A stretch of 7,280 bases of DNA from positions 1 through 7,280 of the forward strand of contig JAICJJ010000134.1 in NCBI GenBank assembly GCA_025928535.1, given 5' to 3'. Shown in pieces: positions 1 to 6,413 of this stretch. A program made the position numbers and the translations under genes. Position 1 is the first letter of the stretch. The number at the start of each line of letters is the position of its first letter. The notes below the pieces were generated by a model. That model did not search any database, was not told the DNA's origin, and saw only the letters and a list, made by a program, of their open reading frames with translations. This stretch comes from Thermomicrobiales bacterium (GTDB taxonomy: Bacteria; Chloroflexota; Chloroflexia; Thermomicrobiales; UBA6265).

Positions 1-512
1 GCCAGGCCGCGGGTGAAGGCGATGATCGCCCCTTTCGTGGCGGCGTAGGCGACATGGTTCGGCGCGCCGCCGGAGCCATGGACCGAGGTGATGTTCAGGA
101 TGACGCCGTGGCCCGAGGCTTCCAGCGCGGGCAGGGCGCGCTGGGCGCAGAAGAAGTAGGCCTTCATGTTCAGATCGAACATCTCGTCGTAGAGCGCTTC
201 CGTGGTGGCGGCGAACGGTTGATCGCGCGTCACCCCGGCGTTGTTGACGAGGATGTCGAGCCCGTCGAATGCGTCGATCGCCGCATCGACCGCCCGCTCG
301 CAGGCGGCGACCTCGCGCAAATCGCCCTGGACGACGATCGCTTTCCGGCCGAGCCGCTCGATCTCGGCCGCGGCCGTCCGCGCCCCCTCGACGCTGCCGG
401 CGCAATGAAGCGCCACGTTCGCGCCCGCCAGCGCCAGACGCCGCGCGATTCCTTCGCCGATGCCCATCCCGGCGCCCGTGACCAGCGCCGAACGCCCGGC
501 CAACGCTCCCAT
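1..512 (-). CDS. Short-chain dehydrogenase/reductase (SDR), partial, C terminus beyond left edge
   Basis: Classical SDR oxidoreductase that should interconvert an alcohol and a ketone with NAD(P)H in the cytoplasm; 170 residues are visible of a usual ~250. Seen: the Rossmann dinucleotide motif TGAGMGIG at residues 12-19, an acidic residue after beta-3 (GDL, D64), NNAG at 90-93, catalytic Asn in DLN (N115), catalytic Ser in NITS (S143), and YAATK with Y156 and K160, so the whole catalytic tetrad is present. The second beta strand ends in a neutral stretch (VALHCAGS) rather than in Asp, which favours NADP(H) over NAD; this is inference. The ATG at 512 is preceded by GGAGGT with 5 nt spacing (518-523). 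It lies 87 bp downstream of a PLP enzyme gene on the same strand, suggesting co-transcription. The family resembles FabG and glucose 1-dehydrogenase homologues, but the substrate cannot be read from sequence. Confidence 0.93.
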   Translation of the reverse strand, partial: MGALAGRSALVTGAGMGIGEGIARRLALAGANVALHCAGSVEGARTAAAEIERLGRKAIVVQGDLREVAACERAVDAAIDAFDGLDILVNNAGVTRDQPFAATTEALYDEMFDLNMKAYFFCAQRALPALEASGHGVILNITSVHGSGGAPNHVAYAATKGAIIAFTRGL

Positions 513-539
513 TCCCGACCTCCACGCGGCGACAGGCAA

Positions 540-569
540 TGTCGGGGCGCTGCTTGCAGCGCCCCGACA
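540..569 (-). repeat. Perfect 13-bp inverted repeat between the PLP enzyme and SDR genes
   Basis: Two 13-nt arms (540-552 and 557-569) are exact reverse complements around a 4-nt loop (553-556), giving a very GC-rich hairpin. It begins about 30 nt after the stop of the PLP enzyme gene and ends 27 nt before the SDR start codon. On the minus strand it is followed by only two T residues, so it is not a canonical factor-independent terminator. It could be a weak terminator, an mRNA-stabilising or processing hairpin that sets the ratio of the two products, or a copy of an interspersed palindromic repeat. The structure is directly seen; the function is inference. Confidence 0.75.
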
Positions 570-599
570 AATTCCACCGACCCCCTGTTCCCGCCGTCG

Positions 600-1733
600 C
601 TACCGCACCTTCCCGCGCGCCGCGACTGGCCAGCGATCGACGACATGGCCGTCGCGGACGACCAGCAATTCGTCGGTCAGGTTGACGGTCGGGCAGACAT
701 GGTTGGGGATGATTTCGACCCGATCGCCGACGGCGAATCCCGGTTCGTCCGGCGGCAGCAGGACGACGCCATGTTCTTCGCTGATCCGGGCGATGGTCGC
801 GCCGGGATGGCCGACGATGTAGCCGTGCCCCGGATGGCTGGGGCTCATGTCCATCGCCAGCGCTTTCGAGCCGGCGTCGACCACCGCACGATCGGGCGCC
901 GGCCGGCTGACGACCGTGGCGGCGATGCGCGCGGCGCAGCGGTCCGGCCCGATCCGGCCGTGGCGGAAAATCGAGTTGTCATAAAAGACGTAGGTGCCGG
1001 GGCGCATCTCGGTGACGCCCGGCACGGTCGGCGTGTAGGGGGCGGACGGGGTCGAGCCGACGCTGACGTGCAGGATGTCGACGCCGTGCGCCCGGATCGC
1101 GTTGGCGGTATCGACCAGCGCCTGCCCGGCGGCGAGCGCGACATCGGCGATCATCTCCGGGGCGCTGGCGCCGGCGTGGCCTTCGTGCGTCAGCACGCCG
1201 ACGACGTTCAGGCCGGGCATCCGCGCCAGATCGAGCGCGAGCGCGACCGCTTCGTCGCCGGCCCGCATCCCGGCGCGGTCTTGCCCCGTGTTTACTTCGA
1301 CGTAGACGTCCAGCGTGCGATCGGCATCGTACATGGCGCGGGCGAGCGCCTCGGCCGCGGGCCGCGAATCGAGCGTGACGGTGATGTGGGCGCGCTCCAT
1401 CAGCGCCAGCAACCGCGCGATCTTCGGCACGCCGACGACGGGATAGGCGATCAGCACGTCGTCGATGCCGGCCTGATCGACGAATACTTCGGCTTCGCCC
1501 AGTTTGGCGACGGTCGCGCCGACCGCCCCGGCGGCGCGTTGCAGCCGGGCGATCTGGGGCGTCTTGTGGGTTTTCATGTGCGGCCGCAAATTGACGCCGA
1601 GGCTGGCCGCCCAGGCCGCCATTTCGGCGATGTTCTGGTGAAGGTTGACTTCATCGACGACCATCGCCGGGGTGTCGATCGTTTCGCCCGCCGCCAGGAT
1701 CGGACGGTCGGGCGCGAGCACGGCAGTAGACAT
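600..1733 (-). CDS. D-threonine aldolase / D-serine dehydratase-like PLP enzyme (alanine racemase N-terminal fold)
   Basis: A 377-residue fold-type III PLP enzyme of the COG3616 group, whose members cleave D-3-hydroxy amino acids to glycine plus an aldehyde or dehydrate D-serine. Seen: an N-terminal TIM-barrel half with RPHMKTHKT at 50-58, where K54 should carry the PLP Schiff base; GVLTHEGHAG at 179-188; the phosphate-binding SVGSTP at 224-229; and near the C terminus PNHVCPTVNL with the H-x-C pair H345/C347. In characterised D-serine dehydratase and D-threonine aldolase the equivalent His plus Cys or Asp bind the catalytic divalent metal. Length is normal for the family. I chose the ATG at 1733: it has GGAGG 9 nt upstream and conserved sequence starts soon after, whereas an in-frame start at 2060 would add 109 low-complexity residues through a hairpin region. 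The SDR downstream may process its product. Aldolase and dehydratase activity cannot be separated by eye. Confidence 0.92.
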   Translation of the reverse strand: MSTAVLAPDRPILAAGETIDTPAMVVDEVNLHQNIAEMAAWAASLGVNLRPHMKTHKTPQIARLQRAAGAVGATVAKLGEAEVFVDQAGIDDVLIAYPVVGVPKIARLLALMERAHITVTLDSRPAAEALARAMYDADRTLDVYVEVNTGQDRAGMRAGDEAVALALDLARMPGLNVVGVLTHEGHAGASAPEMIADVALAAGQALVDTANAIRAHGVDILHVSVGSTPSAPYTPTVPGVTEMRPGTYVFYDNSIFRHGRIGPDRCAARIAATVVSRPAPDRAVVDAGSKALAMDMSPSHPGHGYIVGHPGATIARISEEHGVVLLPPDEPGFAVGDRVEIIPNHVCPTVNLTDELLVVRDGHVVDRWPVAARGKVR

Positions 1734-1742
1734 GTCGCAACG

Positions 1743-1747
1743 CCTCC
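1743..1747 (-). promoter_or_regulatory. Ribosome binding site that fixes the PLP enzyme start
   Basis: GGAGG on the minus strand lies 9 nt before the ATG at 1733. It supports this start over the upstream in-frame ATG at 2060, whose extension has no family similarity. Confidence 0.6.
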
Positions 1748-1805
1748 ACTGGTGGATTCTTCCGGGCGCATGGCTCGCGTCGGCCGCGCCCGGCTCCAAT
1801 ACCGG

Positions 1806-1821
1806 CATTGTCGCATTGTCG
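1806..1821. repeat. Tandem direct repeat of an 8-mer
   Basis: The octamer cattgtcg occurs twice without a gap (1806-1813 and 1814-1821), in the leader of the PLP enzyme gene and 14 bp from the 15-bp hairpin. It may be a regulator half-site pair or part of the same repeat unit as the hairpin. Two copies of 8 bp could also be chance. Confidence 0.5.
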
Positions 1822-1835
1822 GGACCGCCCGCACT

Positions 1836-1871
1836 CCCGCTCCTCGCCCATCGCGGTGGGCGAGGAGCGGG
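1836..1871. repeat. Perfect 15-bp inverted repeat (hairpin) in the divergent region
   Basis: Arms at 1836-1850 and 1857-1871 are exact reverse complements around a 6-nt loop (1851-1856). The stem is almost all G/C, and neither side has a T-run, so it does not look like a classical terminator. It lies about 100 bp upstream of the PLP enzyme start and about 200 bp upstream of the helicase start. If the PLP gene is transcribed from the AT-richer patch near 2000, the hairpin would sit in its 5' leader. A copy of a dispersed intergenic palindrome is the main alternative. Confidence 0.75.
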
Positions 1872-1975
1872 TTCAGCCGTCGCCTGCCGCAGCGGCGGGG
1901 AGCCCTTTGCGCCGCGGCCGAGGCAGGGAAGTCTGGCCCGCAAAACCTTGACGCGCATCCCATTGCACCGCAGGC

Positions 1976-2004
1976 GTGAGGGAACGCATCGCATCCAATA
2001 CACT
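1976..2004 (+). promoter_or_regulatory. Possible sigma-70-type promoter for the nuclease-helicase gene
   Basis: TACACT at 1999-2004 matches the -10 consensus at four of six positions including both ends. GTGAGG at 1976-1981 is a poor -35 match at 17 bp spacing. The site lies in the AT-richest part of the divergent region, about 70 bp before the GTG start. This is a weak call based only on composition and spacing; the same patch could equally serve the minus strand. Confidence 0.2.
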
Positions 2005-2060
2005 TGTAACATTGCACACGCCCGCGGCACGCTCGGCGAGCGTGGTCTGCGCATCGGCAT

Positions 2061-2066
2061 GAGGAG
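2061..2066 (+). promoter_or_regulatory. Ribosome binding site supporting the GTG start of the nuclease-helicase
   Basis: GAGGAG lies 9 nt before the GTG at 2076. A nearby ATG at 2059 is in another frame, so this site supports the GTG as the true initiation codon. Confidence 0.55.
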
Positions 2067-2075
2067 ACGGCAGCG

Positions 2076-5000
2076 GTGGCGTCACTGCGCGAGGAACAAT
2101 CGCCGGCGGGTTTTCCGGTCGGGCGGCCGGGGGCCGACCCCGCCATCGTGCCGACCGACATCTCGACGTTCATCCGGCTCGATCAATGCCAGCGCTATCT
2201 CCGGCTCCGGCTGCACCAGCATTCCCACAGCGCCGCGTTCCTGAGAAGGAACGGCGTGCAAGCGCAAGCGATTCAGCCCTTGCTGAGCAAGGCAGGCCGG
2301 GAATTCGAACTGAACGCGGTCGCCGCCATCGCCAACTCGTTGCCGCTGCGCGACATGGAGGACGAACGCGACGATCCCCGCGCGTTCGACAACGACCGAA
2401 TCGCCGATGCTGCCACGGGCCTCGGTCTCGGCGAGACGCTGATCCTGTCTCAGCCGCGGATCGAAGTCACGCTCGGCGGCTGGCGCATTCATGGCGCCGC
2501 CGACCTCGTGCGCCTCGACCGAGACGAGGGTGGTGCCCTCCACGTGCTGACGATCGACATAAAGAGTTCGCGGACCGCGAAAGTCGAGCACCGCCTGCAA
2601 GCCGCTTTCTACGATCGGATGCTGGCGACGCTCTTCGCCGACTCCGGGATCGCCTGCGATGATTTCGAAGCGGCGATCCTCTACCGGGGGATGCCCTATC
2701 TCCCCGACCGCATCACTCCCGACGACCTGGCCAAGATCGAGAAAGACCGGAAACGGGCCTGGACGGTCCTGACGGTCGCCGACGCCTTTCTGGAAGTCAT
2801 CGACGATCTCGACGCCTACCGGGCGGAAGTCGCGCGCCTGGTCGCCAACCCCGACTCGGTCGCGCGTCGGATCGCGGACGCGTCGTTCGAGGATCTGCCG
2901 TTCGAACTGTCGGGCAAATGCGACGATTGCCTCTTCGGCGAGTTTTGCCTGAAGTCGGCGGCGCAACGCGACGATCTGACCCTGATTCCCGCCATGACGC
3001 TGCTCGACCGACAATTGCTGCGGGACGCGGGCGTCGTCACCACACGGTCGCTCGCCACGCTCGAGCAACCGCGCCCCGCCGCGAATGGAGGACTCAACGT
3101 TCGCTCGCTCGTGCCCGATCCATCCCGCGTCGCGACGGTCGAGCGACTGCGCCGCTCCCGGATGCTCGGTCCGCGGCTGGACGAACTGGTCTTCCGCGCC
3201 CGCAAGCGGACCCGCGTCAACGGTCGGTCGCTCCCGTCGCCGTCAGACCTGCCGGGCAAGGGCTATTCATCGCTGCCGGCCTGCACGCCGGAATTGCATC
3301 CGAATCTGATCCGCATCTATCTCGACGCCCAGTACGACTATCTGACCCAGCGCATCTATCTCCTCGGCGCGCTCGTCAGCGCGGCGAAGGACGGGATCGA
3401 AGACGACGCCCGGCGGCGGGTCGTCATCGAGATGGCGCCGGAGCCGCCGGAATCGGACGATGCCGAACGCGAACTGCTGGAGCGGTGGGTGCGGGGCGTG
3501 TTGCAGGTCGTGGCGGACGTCGTTCAGCCGGACGCCGAGGGGAACCGCAACGCGCCGATCCATCTGATCGTCTGGAGCCAGAGCGAGCAGCACGTCCTGC
3601 TCGAAGCGCTGGCGCGGCACGCCGAGCGGATTTTCGGTGCGACCTCGCTCTTCGATTTCGTCACGCAACTAGCGGGGTTCGACTCGCCCGTCGTCACCCA
3701 CCTGTCCGAAGAAACGCGCCGCTTCAAGAATTACCCGCTGATGCTGCAAACGCTGCAGAAGATCGCCCAATATCTCCGGTTCGACTGGGGCGCGTTCAAG
3801 CAGACGTTCCGGGTCCGCATGTTCGACGACGGCGGCAAACTCGAAAGCGGACCGGACGGTCCGAGCGATTGGTACACGCGCCTCCCCCGCTTCCGCAGCC
3901 AGATTCCGCTCGAATACGCCTACGGCGCCTGGCGTCGCCTGCCCGATCCGAAACCGGGCGAAAAGGACCCGTTTCTCGACTTCGCCGACGTCGAAATCGA
4001 CGACCTCGTCGACTTCCAGGAACGGCGGCTGTTCGCCATGGAGCATGTCGCGCGCGATCTACGGCCGAATCCGGACACGACCAAGACCGCGTTCAGCATT
4101 CCCGATCTGGCCTTGTTCACCGATCACCGGCCCGGACTGGCGCGGGCGCTCTACGAATTCATCATGGTCGAGCGGCATGTCGAACTGGCGGAATGGCGGA
4201 CGGAGCGCAACGCCGAACCGGAGCAGCGCGCTCTCGCCGGCATCACGCTGCTCGCCCGCTATTGCGAAGCCGACCAGGATGCGACGACGCGCGCGGCGAA
4301 CCGCCGCCACGCCGAATTGAAAGCGGCGGCTGATGCGCGCCTCGCCGAACTTCGCCGGGAGAACCCCGAAGCGAAATGGAGCGACTTGCCGAAAGCCGAG
4401 CGGGATGCGCTCAAATGGGACGCCACGGGCCTCGTCGTCCGCCTGCGATTGACCGCCGAAGGAACCGGCGTCGATCTCGCCGAATTGCTCGACGCGACCA
4501 TGCTGCGCGGCGATGACCGCACGCTGATCGCGCAACGGTGGATGGTCGACAGCCGCCTGCCGGCCGAGCAACAGGTCGAACGGGCGGCGACGCCGAAGCA
4601 ACTGCTGATCCGCGGCATGCGGGGCGATCTCGAAGCGATCGAAGTCGAGCGCGACGACACGGGGGCAGCCAGCGGCGCGCTGGCCCGGTTTCGCTTCGGA
4701 CCGTTCATCAACGCCAAGATGGCGCCGTTCGTCTATTCGGCAGGCGTCGAACCGCTGGTCGACGGAGCGCTCTACACCATCGAGCCCGATCCGAACGACT
4801 GGACCGGCTTTTGGGCGCGCAAGGTCATCAACGGCTTGCGCGAAGGCCATCCGAACACGCTGTTCACGCGGCTGGCGGGCGAAGCGGACGAGATCGTCGG
4901 CTGGCGGGTCGTGCCGGAAGCGGGCCAGGCGCGGTTTCTGGCCGGGGTCGAGGCGATCTGGGAGCGAGACGAACGGGAGCCGTTGTCGGACCCAACGCGG

Positions 5001-6410
5001 GAGTACATCGTCCGCTTCGGCCGCGATCCGCTGCTGCTCGTGCAGGGACCGCCCGGCGCCGGCAAGAGTTACACGACGGCACTGGCCGTGCTGGCCCATT
5101 TGCAAGCGTCGCTGGAAGCGGGCATGCCTTGCCGCGTGCTCGTCAGCGCCAACACCCACGCCGCGACCGATGTCGTGCTCGGCAAACTGCTCGCCGCGCA
5201 AGCCGAATTGCGCGATTGGAGCAGGCGGCATGCCGACCTCTTCGCTGAATGGTTCGACCCGCGGCTGCTCGAGGTGCCGATGTATCGGTACGATCCGAAG
5301 GCGACGACGCCGGCCGCCGCGTTGCCGCTCCAGAAGAAGGAGCAGCGGACGAACGGCATCGTGCCGCTCGCCCTGCTGAAGGACGTGCGGCATTGCGTCC
5401 TCGCCGCCGTGACCAACGGCGTCTACAAGATCGCCGACGAACGAAAGAAGCAGGGGTCGTTTTTCGGCCACGACTGCATCGATTGTCTCGTCCTCGACGA
5501 AGCGTCACGCATGAGCCTGCCAGAGGGGATCATGGCGGCGCTGCCGCTGACGCCAGAAGCGCCGATCGTCGTCGTCGGTGACCACCGCCAGATGCAGCCG
5601 ATCCGCAAGCACAATTGGGACGACGAGCCGCATCGCACCTTTCGCGATTACGCCGTCTATGAATCGCTCTTCGACACCTTGCAGGCGCGGCAGGTTCCGG
5701 CGATCCGCTTCGACCGCAGTTACCGGCTGCACAAGGAGATCGCGGAATGCCTGCGGGAGCAAATCTATCAGCGCGACGGCATTCGCTTTCACTCGCTGCG
5801 CGACTGGACGCTGCGCGACGGCGACGAGATCGACGATTTCGTCCGGCACGCGCTCGATCCCGCCTATCCGATGGTCGTCGTCGTCCATGACGAAGCGGGC
5901 AGCCTGAAGCAAAACGACTTCGAAGGCATCCTGATTGCGCCGCTGCTGCGGGCGCTGCTCGATCGCGGCTACGACGTGCGCGACGGGCTCGGCGTGGTCG
6001 TGCCGCACCGCGCGCAGCGAGCGTTGCTGCGGGAACGGATGCGAGCGGCGGCCGGCGGCGACACGGCGGCGGACGAAGCGGTCGACACGGTCGAACGCTT
6101 CCAGGGCGGGGAGCGGGACGCCATCATCATCAGCGCCACCGAAAGCGACCCGGCCTATCTGCTGAAAGCGGGCGAGTTCCTGTTCGATCCGTCGCGGCTG
6201 ACCGTCGCCTTGAGCCGCGCCCGGCAAAAGATGATCCTTGTCGCGTCCAGCAGCGTCTTCGATCTCTTCAGCCCGGACGAGCACCTGTTCGAAAACGCGC
6301 TGCTCTGGAAAAACCTGCTCCGCCGCACCTGCACCGTGCCGCTCTGGAGCGACTCGATCGAAGGCCATGCGGTCGCCGTCTGGGGCAACAAGGCGAAACT
6401 GACGCCGTGA
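2076..6410 (+). CDS. Fe-S RecB/Cas4-like nuclease fused to RNase H-like domain and SF1 (Upf1/Dna2-type) helicase, 1444 aa
   Basis: A single-chain DNA-processing protein expected to unwind DNA with ATP and cut single strands. Seen in order: (1) residues ~25-295, a PD-(D/E)XK nuclease with GAADLV (D143), IDIKSS (D161, K163) and LQAAFY (Q175, Y179). It is bracketed by C38 and a C-x2-C-x5-C cluster (C282, C285, C291), the 4Fe-4S pattern of Cas4, AddB and Dna2. (2) ~405-570, a region resembling the RNase H-like domain of TM0106-type proteins, with the catalytic acids poorly kept (D417-A-Q419). (3) ~570-975, a long middle region with charged helices at ~735-780 and a beta-rich part at ~845-920. (4) ~975-1400, an SF1 helicase: Walker A GPPGAGKS 991-998, motif Ia near SANTHAATD, motif II DEAS 1141-1144, motif III GDHRQMQP 1168-1175, SYRLH at 1215-1219, motif V TVERFQGGERD 1338-1348, motif VI ALSRAR 1378-1383. 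The gene starts with GTG behind GAGGAG, stands alone, and shows no frameshift. A repair or anti-phage role is inference. Confidence 0.9.
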   Translation: MASLREEQSPAGFPVGRPGADPAIVPTDISTFIRLDQCQRYLRLRLHQHSHSAAFLRRNGVQAQAIQPLLSKAGREFELNAVAAIANSLPLRDMEDERDDPRAFDNDRIADAATGLGLGETLILSQPRIEVTLGGWRIHGAADLVRLDRDEGGALHVLTIDIKSSRTAKVEHRLQAAFYDRMLATLFADSGIACDDFEAAILYRGMPYLPDRITPDDLAKIEKDRKRAWTVLTVADAFLEVIDDLDAYRAEVARLVANPDSVARRIADASFEDLPFELSGKCDDCLFGEFCLKSAAQRDDLTLIPAMTLLDRQLLRDAGVVTTRSLATLEQPRPAANGGLNVRSLVPDPSRVATVERLRRSRMLGPRLDELVFRARKRTRVNGRSLPSPSDLPGKGYSSLPACTPELHPNLIRIYLDAQYDYLTQRIYLLGALVSAAKDGIEDDARRRVVIEMAPEPPESDDAERELLERWVRGVLQVVADVVQPDAEGNRNAPIHLIVWSQSEQHVLLEALARHAERIFGATSLFDFVTQLAGFDSPVVTHLSEETRRFKNYPLMLQTLQKIAQYLRFDWGAFKQTFRVRMFDDGGKLESGPDGPSDWYTRLPRFRSQIPLEYAYGAWRRLPDPKPGEKDPFLDFADVEIDDLVDFQERRLFAMEHVARDLRPNPDTTKTAFSIPDLALFTDHRPGLARALYEFIMVERHVELAEWRTERNAEPEQRALAGITLLARYCEADQDATTRAANRRHAELKAAADARLAELRRENPEAKWSDLPKAERDALKWDATGLVVRLRLTAEGTGVDLAELLDATMLRGDDRTLIAQRWMVDSRLPAEQQVERAATPKQLLIRGMRGDLEAIEVERDDTGAASGALARFRFGPFINAKMAPFVYSAGVEPLVDGALYTIEPDPNDWTGFWARKVINGLREGHPNTLFTRLAGEADEIVGWRVVPEAGQARFLAGVEAIWERDEREPLSDPTREYIVRFGRDPLLLVQGPPGAGKSYTTALAVLAHLQASLEAGMPCRVLVSANTHAATDVVLGKLLAAQAELRDWSRRHADLFAEWFDPRLLEVPMYRYDPKATTPAAALPLQKKEQRTNGIVPLALLKDVRHCVLAAVTNGVYKIADERKKQGSFFGHDCIDCLVLDEASRMSLPEGIMAALPLTPEAPIVVVGDHRQMQPIRKHNWDDEPHRTFRDYAVYESLFDTLQARQVPAIRFDRSYRLHKEIAECLREQIYQRDGIRFHSLRDWTLRDGDEIDDFVRHALDPAYPMVVVVHDEAGSLKQNDFEGILIAPLLRALLDRGYDVRDGLGVVVPHRAQRALLRERMRAAAGGDTAADEAVDTVERFQGGERDAIIISATESDPAYLLKAGEFLFDPSRLTVALSRARQKMILVASSSVFDLFSPDEHLFENALLWKNLLRRTCTVPLWSDSIEGHAVAVWGNKAKLTP

Positions 6411-6413
6411 AGA

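Larger units (their letters stand above)
1734..2075. other. Divergent intergenic region, 342 bp, no gene
   Basis: This stretch separates the minus-strand PLP enzyme gene from the plus-strand nuclease-helicase gene, so promoters for both should lie in it. It contains a tandem octamer (1806-1821), a perfect 15-bp hairpin (1836-1871), a GC-rich run to about 1940, and an AT-richer patch at about 1985-2020 that stands out in the GC-rich background. Open frames cross it on both strands, but none has recognisable protein character. No tRNA, riboswitch or operator could be recognised. Confidence 0.7.

Noticed and set aside
1734..1780. A T-box or riboswitch-like leader before the PLP enzyme
   Set aside because: The short GGTGG-like stretch lacks the conserved T-box sequence, and there is no specifier stem or terminator/antiterminator pair.
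54..1979. A 641-codon open frame on the plus strand, antisense to the SDR and PLP enzyme genes
   Set aside because: The translation is dominated by Arg, Gly, Asp and Ala with no family character, while the opposite strand encodes two enzymes with complete motif sets. It is a by-product of GC-rich codon use.
1734..2060. A 109-residue N-terminal extension of the PLP enzyme from an upstream in-frame ATG
   Set aside because: The extension is low-complexity, runs through the 15-bp hairpin, has no family counterpart, and the ATG at 1733 has its own GGAGG site and gives the normal family length.
4059..5471. A 470-codon minus-strand frame, plus others at 2082-3068 and 5505-6368, antisense to the helicase gene
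   Set aside because: Their sequences show no domain or motif, and they lie wholly opposite regions where the plus strand encodes clear nuclease or helicase domains.
2076..6410. Assignment to a named defence system such as Gabija, Zorya, Hachiman or a CRISPR-associated Cas4 locus
   Set aside because: The domain order and lack of partner genes do not match those systems, and there is no CRISPR array, cas1 or cas2 in the window.
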